A stretch of DNA of 64,000 nucleotides from CBDCYS01 sp965226245 (GCA_965226245.1 CBDDCL010000015.1:620001-684000); one strand, 5' to 3'; counted from the stretch's first letter, positions 18,919 to 27,485 are shown. The notes: generated by a model from the sequence alone, not told the origin. Numbers and translations are program-made.

Positions 18919-21726
18919 ATGCTTGGGAGTACGAAGTTCACCATTGTCCGGAAGTCATGTTTTGGCTTCGGGGTCTTGATCTTGATGATGACCGTCACCG
19001 GTCTCGTCATCACCAACAATCTCAGCCGGATTGATAGCGACCTGACCGAGATGAACACGGTCAAAGAACCGCTCAGCGCAGCCGCCTATGAGATGGAAAT
19101 CAACGTGATCGGCACCGGCATGGGAATCTTCAAATACCTTGAAACCGCTGATCCGTCCCATCGCGAGCGGGTGGCGAAAGACCATGCGGACTTTGTGCGC
19201 TTCAAAGCCGAGTACGACCGCCTGGCGGAAACCCCGAGGGGAAAGGAGATGGGCTCTGAGGTGGGGCGGCTCTACCAGGAGTACCATTCGTTAGGCGACA
19301 GCTTGATGGCGCAAAAGGATACCCAGGACGTCTTGTTCGCCCGTATCGGCGCGAACTTCGAGAAGTCCGACGACATTCTCGATGAGCAAATCCAGGCCAA
19401 CATTGACGAAAGCGGGCCGAATGGGATCGAGAAGGTCAGGCAGGCGGCGGAAATGGAAGTGAATATCGCTGAAGTGGGGACCTGGCTGGGCAATTACCTT
19501 CGGATTCCCTCGCCTGAGTACGGAGAGCGCATCCAGGACAACGTCAATGACTTCCGGCGGCATCTTGCGGCATTCAAGCGGCTGCGGCCGACCACGGAGG
19601 AAAAAAGGCGGCTGCTGCGGATCGAGGGCGTCTTTGAACAGACGACTGGCGACATCGAAGAAGTTCTCGCCCTGAGCGCTTCCATTCGAGAGGATGTGGA
19701 CCACTTGATCGAGCTGCGGCGCCGCTTGGATGGCCTGCTCGATGAAGATATCCAAGTCTCGACCCGGCAACAGCTCGCCGAAGCCAAGCTGGACGCGCAG
19801 AAGGCGGTAAGCGGCGCGCAGCGGGCGACGTGGGTGATGCTGCTGGCCGGGCTGGCGGTGGGAATTGGCGCGGCGGCTATCATGCTGGGCAGCATCGCCG
19901 GGCCGCTTCGGAAGCTGACCGCGGCGGCGGAAGAAATCGGCCGCGGGAAGCTGGAGTACCGAGTCGAGCACAAAGCGAAAGACGAGTTTGGCACGCTGGC
20001 AAGCGCCTTTAATCTGATGGCCGAACGGCGCCGGCAAGAGGAAGAGAAGCTGCAAGAGGCCTATCGGCGGGTGGAGGAGCAAGTCGAGCAGCGCACAGCC
20101 GAGCTGGGGAAAACCAACCAACAGCTCCAGCTCGAACTCGCCGAGCGGAAACGGACCGAGGCGGCGCTGCGGGAAAGCGAAGAGAGGTTCCGGGACCTGT
20201 TCGACCAAGCCCCCATCGCTTACCACGAGATCGACCGAAACGGAGTGGTACAGCGCGTCAACCAAGCCGAATGCGCCTTGCTCGGGCTCGAACCGTCCGA
20301 GATCTTGGGAAGATCCGTGTGGGATCTTCAAGCACCTGATCAGCGCGAATTGAGCCGCCAAGAGACGAGGCGAAAGATCAGCGAGAAACAGTCTGTTTCC
20401 CCTTTCCAGCGCACCTATGTCTCGAAGGACGGCGGTGTTCACACTATGGAAATCCATGAACGTTTGATTCGGGAAGAGACGGGCGAGGCCGTGGGAATCC
20501 GCTCCGCCATGATCGACATCACGAAGCGGGTGGAGGCCGAGAATGAAAGCGAGCGTCTGGAAGCTCAGGTCAGGCACGCCCAAAAGCTCGAGAGCCTGGG
20601 TGTGCTGGCCGGCGGCATCGCCCATGATTTCAACAATCTATTGGTTGGCATCCTTGGGAACGCGGGCTTGGCCCGGATGGACCTGCCGCCGGAATCGAAG
20701 GTCCAGTCCACGCTCCAGGAAATTGAGGCCGCCGGGCAGCGGGCGGCGGATCTGACCAATCAGTTGCTGGCCTATTCGGGCAAAGGAAGATTCGTCGTCG
20801 AGCCGCTGGACCTCTCCAAGCTCACCGGGGAGATGGCCCACCTGCTGAAAGTATCGGTTTCCATCAGGGCGAGTATGGAGTATGAATTGGCGTCCGAGAT
20901 TCCTCCGATTGAGGGCGACGCCACGCAGATCCGTCAAGTCGTGATGAACTTGATCATCAATGCCTCGGAGGCGACGGCCGAAGAAGGCGGCGTAGTCCGG
21001 GTCAGCACCGGCGTGCTGCAAGCCAGCCGCCAGCACCTTGACGGCACCGTGCTCGGAGGAGATCTTGCGGCAGGTTCCTATGTCTATTTCCGGGTGAACG
21101 ACAACGGCCAGGGAATGGATGAGGAAACCATGGCCAAGATTTTTGACCCCTTTTTCACGACCAAGTTTACTGGCCGGGGGCTGGGGCTGGCGGCGGTTCT
21201 CGGCATCGTGCGGGGACACCGCGGGACAATCGAGGTCATCACCCGGCCCGGCGCGGGCACCACGTTCTGCGTGTTGTTTCCCGCCAGTATGAGGCCGGCC
21301 GACGGCGAGACGCCGGCTGCTCCGGTGAGCAGGGAAGGCTGGGCGCGCAAGGGAAAGGTCCTTGTGGTGGACGACGATGAAAGCGTCCGCGAGGTGGCCC
21401 GGGCCATGCTTGAGAATTGCGGATTCGGCGTGCTTACCGCCGGCGACGGCCGCCAAGGCGTTGAGGTGTTCCGCGACCACGCGGACGAGACCGTGGCCGT
21501 CTTGCTCGATCTGACCATGCCCGGCATGCAAGCTGACGAGACGGTTCGGGAACTGCGCCTCATTCGGCCCAATTCGAAAGTAATACTTTCCAGCGGCTAT
21601 AGCGAGGAGGAAGTTACCGCACAGCTCGGAGAAAAAGACATCGCTGGCTTCATCCAGGAACCCTACAAGCTGTCTGAATTTTCTCGGAAAGTGCGCGAAA
21701 TCGTGGGAACCGCCGATGCCGGCTGA
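18919..21726 (+). CDS. Hybrid sensor histidine kinase (HAMP-PAS-HisKA-HATPase-REC)
   Basis: 935 residues from ATG 18919 (GGAAGGCGG upstream; a GTG at 18904 is possible). Transmembrane helix about 14-33; long helical periplasmic sensor about 35-300; second transmembrane helix about 305-325; HAMP about 327-375; coiled coil about 370-420; PAS about 420-530 (FRDLFDQAPIAYHEIDRNG); HisKA with phospho-His569 in GGIAHDFNNLL; HATPase with NLIINASEAT, VNDNGQGMDEE and GRGLGLAAV; C-terminal REC with Asp864 in VLLDLTMPG. In the REC domain the conserved Lys of the usual Q-K-P motif is Glu (GFIQEPYKL). The signal is unknown. No response-regulator gene is adjacent. Confidence 0.92.
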   Translation: MLGSTKFTIVRKSCFGFGVLILMMTVTGLVITNNLSRIDSDLTEMNTVKEPLSAAAYEMEINVIGTGMGIFKYLETADPSHRERVAKDHADFVRFKAEYDRLAETPRGKEMGSEVGRLYQEYHSLGDSLMAQKDTQDVLFARIGANFEKSDDILDEQIQANIDESGPNGIEKVRQAAEMEVNIAEVGTWLGNYLRIPSPEYGERIQDNVNDFRRHLAAFKRLRPTTEEKRRLLRIEGVFEQTTGDIEEVLALSASIREDVDHLIELRRRLDGLLDEDIQVSTRQQLAEAKLDAQKAVSGAQRATWVMLLAGLAVGIGAAAIMLGSIAGPLRKLTAAAEEIGRGKLEYRVEHKAKDEFGTLASAFNLMAERRRQEEEKLQEAYRRVEEQVEQRTAELGKTNQQLQLELAERKRTEAALRESEERFRDLFDQAPIAYHEIDRNGVVQRVNQAECALLGLEPSEILGRSVWDLQAPDQRELSRQETRRKISEKQSVSPFQRTYVSKDGGVHTMEIHERLIREETGEAVGIRSAMIDITKRVEAENESERLEAQVRHAQKLESLGVLAGGIAHDFNNLLVGILGNAGLARMDLPPESKVQSTLQEIEAAGQRAADLTNQLLAYSGKGRFVVEPLDLSKLTGEMAHLLKVSVSIRASMEYELASEIPPIEGDATQIRQVVMNLIINASEATAEEGGVVRVSTGVLQASRQHLDGTVLGGDLAAGSYVYFRVNDNGQGMDEETMAKIFDPFFTTKFTGRGLGLAAVLGIVRGHRGTIEVITRPGAGTTFCVLFPASMRPADGETPAAPVSREGWARKGKVLVVDDDESVREVARAMLENCGFGVLTAGDGRQGVEVFRDHADETVAVLLDLTMPGMQADETVRELRLIRPNSKVILSSGYSEEEVTAQLGEKDIAGFIQEPYKLSEFSRKVREIVGTADAG

Positions 21727-21900
21727 TTGACCGGCGAGCCGCGGGACAGCTTTCTTCACGTCGGCAGTCGGGGCGGCCCCGATGCCGGCCCTTGAGATGC
21801 GCAAAGACGTAACGGACTCGCCCGTTACCTTGTGCGCTCCCTTGCCGGGCCCGCGGGAGGGCGCTGGCCTCATGGCATCAGGCGCGGCGGCCATAACAAA

Positions 21901-21955
21901 GCGGGCGCCAAGCTTTCCCAAGTCCGGCGCCCGCACCAGCGCCTAGCGGCGCTGG
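21901..21955. terminator. Two tandem GC-rich hairpins at convergent gene ends
   Basis: GCGGGCGCC (21901-21909) pairs perfectly with GGCGCCCGC (21926-21934). CCAGCGCC (21936-21943) pairs with GGCGCTGG (21948-21955) around a TAGC loop. They lie between the plus-strand sensor kinase and the minus-strand membrane protein. There is no long T run, so termination is plausible but not certain. The rest of 21727-22037 shows no gene. Confidence 0.55.
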
Positions 21956-22037
21956 CTCTTGCATGATCGGCATTCAGATCTTACCACATGGCGCGATCCC
22001 CAACAAGCGGACCCGAACCAACTGTGCCTCAACGAAC

Positions 22038-22310
22038 CTACCCCTCACCAGATCCACGGCCCGCAAATCGGTTATACAGCCAGGCGATTACCGCACCTCC
22101 TACAGCGCCATCCACCAGTCCGTACAGCGTGCCGACAATCACATCGCCGAAGTTGGATGAAGCGTCGTAGCCAGGATAAACCGACGCCATCACGTCAAGA
22201 AACGCTTCACCGTAACCACCGGAGATTACGTAAGCCACTCCGGTCAGCAACATCGCCGCTCCCCAGACCAGACCTATGGTAAACGCCATAGCTTTCACAT
22301 CGAGTTTCAT
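22038..22310 (-). CDS. Small two-helix membrane protein (holin-like annotation family)
   Basis: 90 residues with two hydrophobic helices (AMAFTIGLVWGAAMLLTGVA and GDVIVGTLYGLVDGAVGGAV) joined by a polar loop containing ASVYPGYDASS. Similar proteins are widespread and often labelled bacteriophage holin, with no proof of lysis activity. Good Shine-Dalgarno (GGAGGTG). Its ATG overlaps the stop of the HicA-like gene (ATGA), so it is co-translated with that toxin-antitoxin pair. Confidence 0.75.
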   Translation of the reverse strand: MKLDVKAMAFTIGLVWGAAMLLTGVAYVISGGYGEAFLDVMASVYPGYDASSNFGDVIVGTLYGLVDGAVGGAVIAWLYNRFAGRGSGEG

Positions 22311-22552
22311 CGGAACGCACCTCCGTTCTCGTCAGTCTTGCACTTCCATGGTAGCTCCAAGGACACCCCGCCCAGCGCTCTGCCGCGCGGCCTTTCGAGG
22401 GGACAGTGTGTCGGAACCAGCACAGCAACGGTCGTGCCTTCGGTTCGCTTCTGCATGATCCGGTGGCTGCCGCACCGGCGAACGGCCTGGAATCCCTCAG
22501 ATTCCAACATTCGGCAGACCTCTTCGCCGGAAAGAACCCGGAGCTTACCCAA
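22307..22552 (-). CDS. hicA: HicA-like toxin (TTG start, unusual C-terminus)
   Basis: 81 residues from a TTG that overlaps the hicB stop (TTGGGTAA). The N-terminal half is a clear HicA/YcfA double-stranded-RNA-binding fold: LRVLSGEEVCRMLESEGFQA and RCGSHRIMQ with the catalytic His. The part after VPTHCPLERP does not resemble the usual HicA C-terminal helix. Another frame does not restore it clearly, so the tail may be divergent or frameshifted. HicA toxins cleave mRNA. Confidence 0.7.
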   Translation of the reverse strand: MGKLRVLSGEEVCRMLESEGFQAVRRCGSHRIMQKRTEGTTVAVLVPTHCPLERPRGRALGGVSLELPWKCKTDENGGAFR

Positions 22553-22772
22553 CTGGGACCTCGACCTGGGTGACGAAAACTTCCGAGTGGAAACGCTTTT
22601 CGATCTCGCTCGGGTCGGCGGTTTCAAGGAACAGAGTCAGGGCCTCGATCAGATTGGTGCGGGCCTCCTCGATCGAGTTGCCTTGACTGGCGGCGTTCAA
22701 ATCGGGACACAAGGCTACAAAGCCGCCGTCCTCGCGCTCGATAATGGCCGTCAGGCGGCGTGATCGGTTCAT
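22545..22772 (-). CDS. hicB: HicB-like antitoxin
   Basis: 75 residues. Partial RNase H-like HicB fold: LTAIIEREDGGFVALCPDLN, then ASQGNSIEEARTNLIEAL, with the DLNAASQG turn typical of the family. The hicB-before-hicA order and the 8-bp overlap fit tight coupling. There is no added C-terminal DNA-binding domain, so autoregulation would need another factor or the complex itself. Confidence 0.82.
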   Translation of the reverse strand: MNRSRRLTAIIEREDGGFVALCPDLNAASQGNSIEEARTNLIEALTLFLETADPSEIEKRFHSEVFVTQVEVPVG

Positions 22773-22832
22773 GGGTTCATTGGGATGATCCTTGAAGGGG
22801 ACAGCCGGTCCGGAAATCTTCCGTTTGAGGAA

Positions 22833-23192
22833 TTAGGTCGTGTCCGGGTCGCTTTGCCCGGAGGAAACCGCAGTCGCCTTCTCGCCGGTTTGGGGCTGCT
22901 CGGAGAAGTATTTGATGTCGCTTTTGTACAGCAGCAAGTTCGGGCCATCGGTGCGCGTCAGGCGAATGAACTTGCTGTCGTAGTAGGCCACCCAACCCGT
23001 GAAGTCTTCGTCTCCCTTCGTACGCACCTGGATTACGGTCTTACGGGCCGCCAGACGCTTGAGATAGGCGGCTTCCTTGAACGTCCGGCTGGGATCTCGC
23101 TTCGCGCCGCCTTTTGCCGGGCCGCCGCCAGGCCGCCGGGCCGGCCTGCCCTTCCGCTTGCTATGTTTCTTTTGAGGGCCCTTCGGTTTCAA
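22833..23192 (-). CDS. Hfq-like Sm-fold RNA-binding protein with basic N-terminal tail
   Basis: 119 residues from a TTG whose first bases overlap the stop of the VWFA gene (TTGA); GGAG lies at good distance. Residues 1-33 are Lys/Arg/Gly/Pro-rich (KKHSKRKGRPARRPGGG). Residues about 36-98 look Sm-like: EAAYLKRLAARKTVIQVRTK, then FTGWVAYYDSKFIRL (Sm1) and LLLYKSDIKYF (Sm2, where classic Hfq has YKHAI). Acidobacterial proteins with EAAYL and GWxxYYD motifs are commonly annotated as Hfq. RNA-chaperone function is inferred from the fold only; the KH-to-KS change affects a residue important for A-rich RNA binding in classic Hfq. Confidence 0.65.
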   Translation of the reverse strand: MKPKGPQKKHSKRKGRPARRPGGGPAKGGAKRDPSRTFKEAAYLKRLAARKTVIQVRTKGDEDFTGWVAYYDSKFIRLTRTDGPNLLLYKSDIKYFSEQPQTGEKATAVSSGQSDPDTT

Positions 23193-24232
23193 GGTTGATC
23201 TCCCTTTTTTTTCGTCCCTGTTCTCGACTTGATCTTCGGATCCGGTTTGGGTGGGGACGGCCGGCCGCGAATGCTGATGCGCTCTTTGGGATTACGGCGT
23301 GAGGCTCTGTCGGGCACGAAATATCCATTGCGCGCCAGTACCGTTGCCTGGGGCCGGCTGACCTTGATCTCGACCGGCCGAAAGCGCTCCGTAACGCTGG
23401 TGTGCTCGGGTGGATAATACCCGATCAGGTATTGCGTTCGCAGGCTGCGCAGAATTTCGTCGAAGGCCTGATTCAAGTCCACGCCTCCAAACTGAACGAA
23501 GGTCGCCCCGCCGGTATTCGCGGCCAGTGTTTTCAGCGCGTTCTCTCCCCCAACGTTTCGGCCCGCGTCGGCTTTGATCGGCATGACGATCACGCCGTAG
23601 ATAACCGCGTCGATCCGCTGCGCCTCCTCGAGCGCTTTGTGAAAAGTGGTGCGGCTGCTGGTGTCGCCGCCGTCGGTGATAATCACCATCACTCGCCGGC
23701 CTGGGCGGCCGTCGAGTTGTCCCGCGGCCAGCGAGATCGCGTCATACATCGAAGTGCCGCTGTCGGGGCGAATGGAGTCCAGCGCCCGCTGAATCGGTTT
23801 CCTCTTCTTGGTGAACTCGGTCGCCAGCTCAACGAAAACGGAGAAACGAAAGACACTCAGCCGGTCTTTGCCGTAGCGGTCACTGTCGAGCAAGTTTGTC
23901 GCGAAACGCTTGGCGGAATCTTTCTCGAACTGAATCTCCTTGCCCGTGCTCAAACTCGTATCGAGCATCATCGCAACCGAAAGCGGGCGGTTGGTTTGAC
24001 GCTCGAAAACGGCGATTTCCCTCTCTTCGCCGCCATCGAGGACCGTGAATTCCTGGCGCTCGAGGTCGCCGATCGGCGCTCCGTTGGGACCCTTAACCGT
24101 CGCCAGCACATGAACCAGACTGACGTCCACCTTAAAGGTGGGGTCTTCTTTTGGCGCGTCTTGCGGGGAAGTCCAGCCAGGGCTTGCGGCTAGCGCCCAA
24201 CACAATCCGATCGCTGTCAGCGGGTGTTTCAA
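23189..24232 (-). CDS. VWFA-domain exported protein (acidobacterial TIGR03436 type)
   Basis: 347 residues. Signal peptide about 1-22. A beta domain (TFKVDVSLVHVLATVKGPNG, TVLDGGEEREIAVFE) precedes a von Willebrand A domain about 80-290. The metal-ion-dependent adhesion site is visible: DTSLS, then SGTSMYDAI and ITDGGD. YLIGYYPPE near the end is typical of the acidobacterial VWFA family. The tail is basic and Pro-rich. The function of these secreted proteins is not established. The gene overlaps the downstream Hfq-like gene, which is an odd partnership. Confidence 0.88.
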   Translation of the reverse strand: MKHPLTAIGLCWALAASPGWTSPQDAPKEDPTFKVDVSLVHVLATVKGPNGAPIGDLERQEFTVLDGGEEREIAVFERQTNRPLSVAMMLDTSLSTGKEIQFEKDSAKRFATNLLDSDRYGKDRLSVFRFSVFVELATEFTKKRKPIQRALDSIRPDSGTSMYDAISLAAGQLDGRPGRRVMVIITDGGDTSSRTTFHKALEEAQRIDAVIYGVIVMPIKADAGRNVGGENALKTLAANTGGATFVQFGGVDLNQAFDEILRSLRTQYLIGYYPPEHTSVTERFRPVEIKVSRPQATVLARNGYFVPDRASRRNPKERISIRGRPSPPKPDPKIKSRTGTKKKGDQP

Positions 24233-24356
24233 ACGGGGAACCTCTTGCTGGGAAAGAATCGTAAGACGTCCGCTCTCCTAGCTAAGCTAGCTAGCAGCCC
24301 GCGGTAAAAGCCGGCTGGAACAAAAAATGGAGGCTGCCATCTGATTTTCGCACACC

Positions 24357-24655
24357 GAAGTGTCTTTTTCCCAACCGCTCCTGGCGGTCGGCGCTCTGAA
24401 TCCTTGTCCCGAATGCTCTACCACTGAAGGACTTCACTTTGCAGGTCCTTACCCGGACGAGCCGCAACCAAAGAGGGGAGCGTGGCCGCTGTCAGATGAG
24501 GTGCGTCGAAGCGGCCAACCCCTCCCTAACGCGGACCAGCCGCAACCAAAGAGGGTATCGTGGCCGCTGTCGGATGAGGCGCGTGGTAACGGCCAACCCC
24601 TCCTTGACGGTCGGGGCTCGAGTCTGGCTCCCGAATATTCTGCCACGTTTGGCGC
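24357..24655 (-). repeat. Dispersed repeat cluster: two tandem 78-bp units plus 5' hairpin parts
   Basis: Read on the minus strand: ATATTCGGGAGCCAGACTC, a hairpin (24597-24616), then two 78-bp units. Each unit carries CATCYGACAGCGGCCACG, CCCTCTTTGGTTGCGGCT and GTCCGSGTWAGG. Units are at 24455-24532 and 24533-24610. A second, degenerate 5' part lies at 24357-24395. Related copies: 36638-36672, 39972-40450, 51240-51290. The region contains no gene; the GTAGAGC-like stretch near 24405 is not a tRNA. Confidence 0.8.
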
Positions 24656-24775
24656 GAATTTCATGATGCAGGTCCTTACGGTTACGGCTCGCTGTTGATT
24701 CCACTACGGAGTCCGAGCAAGAGAACAGCCGCTTTCCGAACCGCATCCGATGAAGGCGTTTGCCAAACTGCCTAT

Positions 24776-25802
24776 ATGGGGTATTTAGTTGACTCCAGTA
24801 GCCACAATATGTTGTGGTTGGGGGCATGAAGGAGGACTACCCCCGAAACCTCGTCGAGTTGGAAGCTCGATTCTCGACCGAGGAGGCGTGCCGGGAGTAC
24901 CTGCTGAAGCTGCGCTGGCCGGAGGGGTTCGTGTGCCCGCGCTGTGGGATCCAGTCCTCATGGGCCAGCAAACGCAATCTGCTGCTCTGCGCCGACTGCG
25001 GTTACCAGGCCTCGGTGACGGCGGGCACGATTTTCCAGGACACCCGCAAGCCCTTGACGTTGTGGTTCCGGGCGGCTTGGTGGGTGACAACGCAAAAAGG
25101 CGGGGCCAGCGCGCTGGAGTTGCAGCGGGTCTTGGGTTTGGGTAGCTATGTAACCGCCTGGACCTGGCTGCACAAGTTCCGCCGCGCCATGGTGCGCCCC
25201 GGTCGCAATCGGCTGGTCGGCCGGGTGGAGGTGGACGAAACGTATGTGGGCGGAGTCGAAGAGGGCGTCCGAGGTCGCGAAATGGTTGGCAAAGCGTTAG
25301 TTGCGGTTGCTGCCGAGGAGGATGGGCGCGGTATGGGTCGCATCCGGCTCCGTCGGATCGCGGATGCCTCAGCGGCGAGCTTGGAAGCCTTTGTCGAAGA
25401 AGCTATCCAACCTGGCAGCCTCGTGCACACCGACGGCTGGGAAGGCTATGCGGGATTGGAGAACAAAGGATACCGCCATGAAGTCACCGTGCTGCGCGGG
25501 AAGCGGCAATCGGCGAGTAAGCTGCTGCCGAGAGTCCATCGTGTCGCCTCTCTGCTAAAGCGCTGGCTGTTGGGGACCCACCAGGGGGCTGTCAGTCACG
25601 AGTATTTGGACTACTACCTGGACGAGTTCACGTTCCGCTTCAACCGGCGGACCTCACGGTCGCGCGGCAAACTTTTCTATCGCCTCCTCCAGCAGGCGGT
25701 CGCCGCCGACCCTGCTCCCTATAAGACAATGGTCGAGGCCACCAGGGCCGGCACCCCCACCCCCAAGATGTAGTGGCTACTGGAGTCAACTAAATACCCC
25801 AT
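24776..25802 (+). mobile_element. IS1595-family-like insertion sequence, copy 2 (1,027 bp)
   Basis: Same ends (ATGGGGTATTTAGTTGACTC) as copy 1. Flanked by CTGCCTAT at 24768-24775 and 25803-25810, an exact 8-bp target-site duplication. Opposite orientation to copy 1. It lies between the dispersed repeat cluster and the FHA gene, about 75 bp upstream of the FHA start, so it may have separated that gene from its promoter. Confidence 0.95.
24826..25773 (+). CDS. IS1595-family (ISXO2-like) DDE transposase, copy 2
   Basis: 315 residues, identical to copy 1: zinc ribbon (CPRCG, CADCG), then catalytic residues in VEVDETYVGG, VHTDGWEGY and SHEYLDYYLDEF. Start taken at ATG 24826 (a GTG at 24814 is the alternative). 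Intact and probably active. Confidence 0.93.
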   Translation: MKEDYPRNLVELEARFSTEEACREYLLKLRWPEGFVCPRCGIQSSWASKRNLLLCADCGYQASVTAGTIFQDTRKPLTLWFRAAWWVTTQKGGASALELQRVLGLGSYVTAWTWLHKFRRAMVRPGRNRLVGRVEVDETYVGGVEEGVRGREMVGKALVAVAAEEDGRGMGRIRLRRIADASAASLEAFVEEAIQPGSLVHTDGWEGYAGLENKGYRHEVTVLRGKRQSASKLLPRVHRVASLLKRWLLGTHQGAVSHEYLDYYLDEFTFRFNRRTSRSRGKLFYRLLQQAVAADPAPYKTMVEATRAGTPTPKM

Positions 25803-25879
25803 CTGCCTATAATGCCTGTTAGCCTCCTGACTCTTCACACTGAACACGTTGCCAAAGCCTGCGGAGGAAGGCCAGCCTT

Positions 25880-26458
25880 ATGCGCGAGCCGGTCGAGAAC
25901 GGTCCCGCCAGCAAACATGCTTGGCTGGTCAGGGTAAAGGGCCTGGGCGGGCCCGCGCGGTATCGCTTGCGCGGCACGGTGACGCGCGTTGGCCGCGATC
26001 CGGAAAACGACATCGTTATCGAGACTTCCACAACCTCCTCGCGCCATAGCGAGATCAGTTGGGAACACGACAGCTGCTGGATCTACGATCTCAATAGCAC
26101 AAGCGGAACTTACGTCAACGGCAGCCGTGTGGATCGGGCGCCACTTGAAGCCGAGTCCCGGATTCGTTTCGGGACCGCCGGCCCCGAGTTTGCCTTCAAG
26201 CCCGACAAACGGCTGCGGTCATCCATGGATGAAACGGTGGTTCTTACTCCCGTCGAGGCGAGCCGCGAAGAGGAGATGGCACCCCAATCTCGGGCGGAGA
26301 CCACCCCTTCCATCACCACCGAAGACGAGAAGCTGCTTTTCGATGCCGTGCGTCGTGCCCGCGAGGCCCGGGCCTTACCCACCGAAACGAGAGAGTACGT
26401 CCCGAAAATCTTCGCGGCTATTCTCATAGGACGCAACCCGGAAAGTTTCGGTTTTTGA
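25880..26458 (+). CDS. FHA-domain protein
   Basis: 192 residues; Shine-Dalgarno GGAGGAAGG. FHA domain about 15-115 with the conserved phosphothreonine-binding pattern: VGRDPENDIVIE (GR), SSRHSEI (S-x-x-H) and DLNSTSGTYVNGSRV (NG). The remainder is charged and Thr/Ser-rich with no recognised domain. FHA proteins bind phosphothreonine made by Ser/Thr kinases. The only kinase in the window is a pseudogene, so the partner must be elsewhere. Copy 2 of the IS lies immediately upstream. Confidence 0.88.
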   Translation: MREPVENGPASKHAWLVRVKGLGGPARYRLRGTVTRVGRDPENDIVIETSTTSSRHSEISWEHDSCWIYDLNSTSGTYVNGSRVDRAPLEAESRIRFGTAGPEFAFKPDKRLRSSMDETVVLTPVEASREEEMAPQSRAETTPSITTEDEKLLFDAVRRAREARALPTETREYVPKIFAAILIGRNPESFGF

Positions 26459-26501
26459 GCAAGTCCCCGGCCGGGTTTCGCAATTCCGAGAAGGAGACCC
26501 C

Positions 26502-27485
26502 ATGAAACGCCGACACTTTCTCAAGAATGCCTCAATGGCTCTGACAGGCGCCAGTGTCAGCGCTGCCATTCCAAAGGTTTTCGGTCAGGGCCGAGATCTC
26601 CGCCCCATCCCGCCGGTCGAACCCCCGGCAACGAAAACTATCATCGATGTGCATGTCCACGACTTTTTCCAGGACGAGAAACCCGCGGATCATCCGAAGT
26701 TCGCTCCTCTGCTCAACAACAGCCGGCCTGACGCGACATACCAGATGAATGCGGGCTGGGAGCAGTTCCAATATGACCTGGAAGCCGTTCACAAAGCGTG
26801 CCTGCTCCATGTGGCGCAAGATGACGTTGGCAAGAAAGGCAACGACCGCATCGCCGACATTGTCAAACGCTGGCCGCAAAAACTGATTCCGTTCGGCTCG
26901 GTGAATCCACTGTTCGCGGACGCTCTCGACGAGTTCAAACGGGCGGTCGAGGTGCTTGGGATGAAGGGTTTCAAGCTCAGTCCGATCTACCAGAGCTTTC
27001 ACCCCATGGATCCCCGGGCGGTGCGGATCTACGAACAGGCTCAGGAGTGGAAGATTCCATTGATCTTCCACACAGCGATCGCGCAAGCCGCAAACATCCC
27101 TCTTAAATGGGCGGATCCCCTGCTGTTCGACGATGTCGCTTACGCTTTCCCGGAGTTGAAAATCATCATGGCCCACTTGGGGCATCCTTGGCAGAAAGAG
27201 TGCATCGTGATGGCCCGCAAGCACCCCAATGTTTACATGGAGCTGTCCGGCAATTTTTACCGGCCTTGGTTCTTTTACCAGGCCCTGCTGTTCGCGCTCA
27301 ACTGGGGCCAAACGCACAAAATCCTATTCGGAAGCGACTGGCCGATCACGACGCCGAGGGAGACGATAGAGGGACTGAACAAAGTCAATCAGTTCGCGAA
27401 AAGTGGCTTGCCCGAGATTCCACAAGCAGTGATTAACGGCATCATTTATCGCGACTCTCTGAGGTTGCTTGGCATCGCCGCTTAG
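26502..27485 (+). CDS. Amidohydrolase (amidohydrolase-2 family), Tat-exported
   Basis: 327 residues; Shine-Dalgarno AAGGAGA. Tat-like signal (RRHFLKNASM) up to about residue 28. TIM-barrel metal-dependent hydrolase of the ACMSD-like family: HVHDFF (H-x-H), IFHTAIAQ, IMAHLGHPW and FGSDWPITTP (catalytic Asp). Family members hydrolyse or decarboxylate varied small molecules; the substrate is unknown. It is followed, in converging orientation, by a second exported amidohydrolase, suggesting related use. Confidence 0.87.
   Translation: MKRRHFLKNASMALTGASVSAAIPKVFGQGRDLRPIPPVEPPATKTIIDVHVHDFFQDEKPADHPKFAPLLNNSRPDATYQMNAGWEQFQYDLEAVHKACLLHVAQDDVGKKGNDRIADIVKRWPQKLIPFGSVNPLFADALDEFKRAVEVLGMKGFKLSPIYQSFHPMDPRAVRIYEQAQEWKIPLIFHTAIAQAANIPLKWADPLLFDDVAYAFPELKIIMAHLGHPWQKECIVMARKHPNVYMELSGNFYRPWFFYQALLFALNWGQTHKILFGSDWPITTPRETIEGLNKVNQFAKSGLPEIPQAVINGIIYRDSLRLLGIAA

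Noticed and set aside
19291..20625. 444-residue minus-strand frame inside the sensor kinase
   Set aside because: Antisense shadow of a well-defined kinase, with no family resemblance.
24390..24440. tRNA-like stretch on the minus strand (AGTGGTAGAGCATTCGGG)
   Set aside because: Resembles a D arm only; no T arm, no acceptor pairing. The segment is part of the dispersed repeat's 5' end seen elsewhere.
10883..25802. Composite transposon bounded by the two IS copies
   Set aside because: Each copy has its own target duplication and there is none around the whole segment; the cargo is ordinary chromosomal genes.
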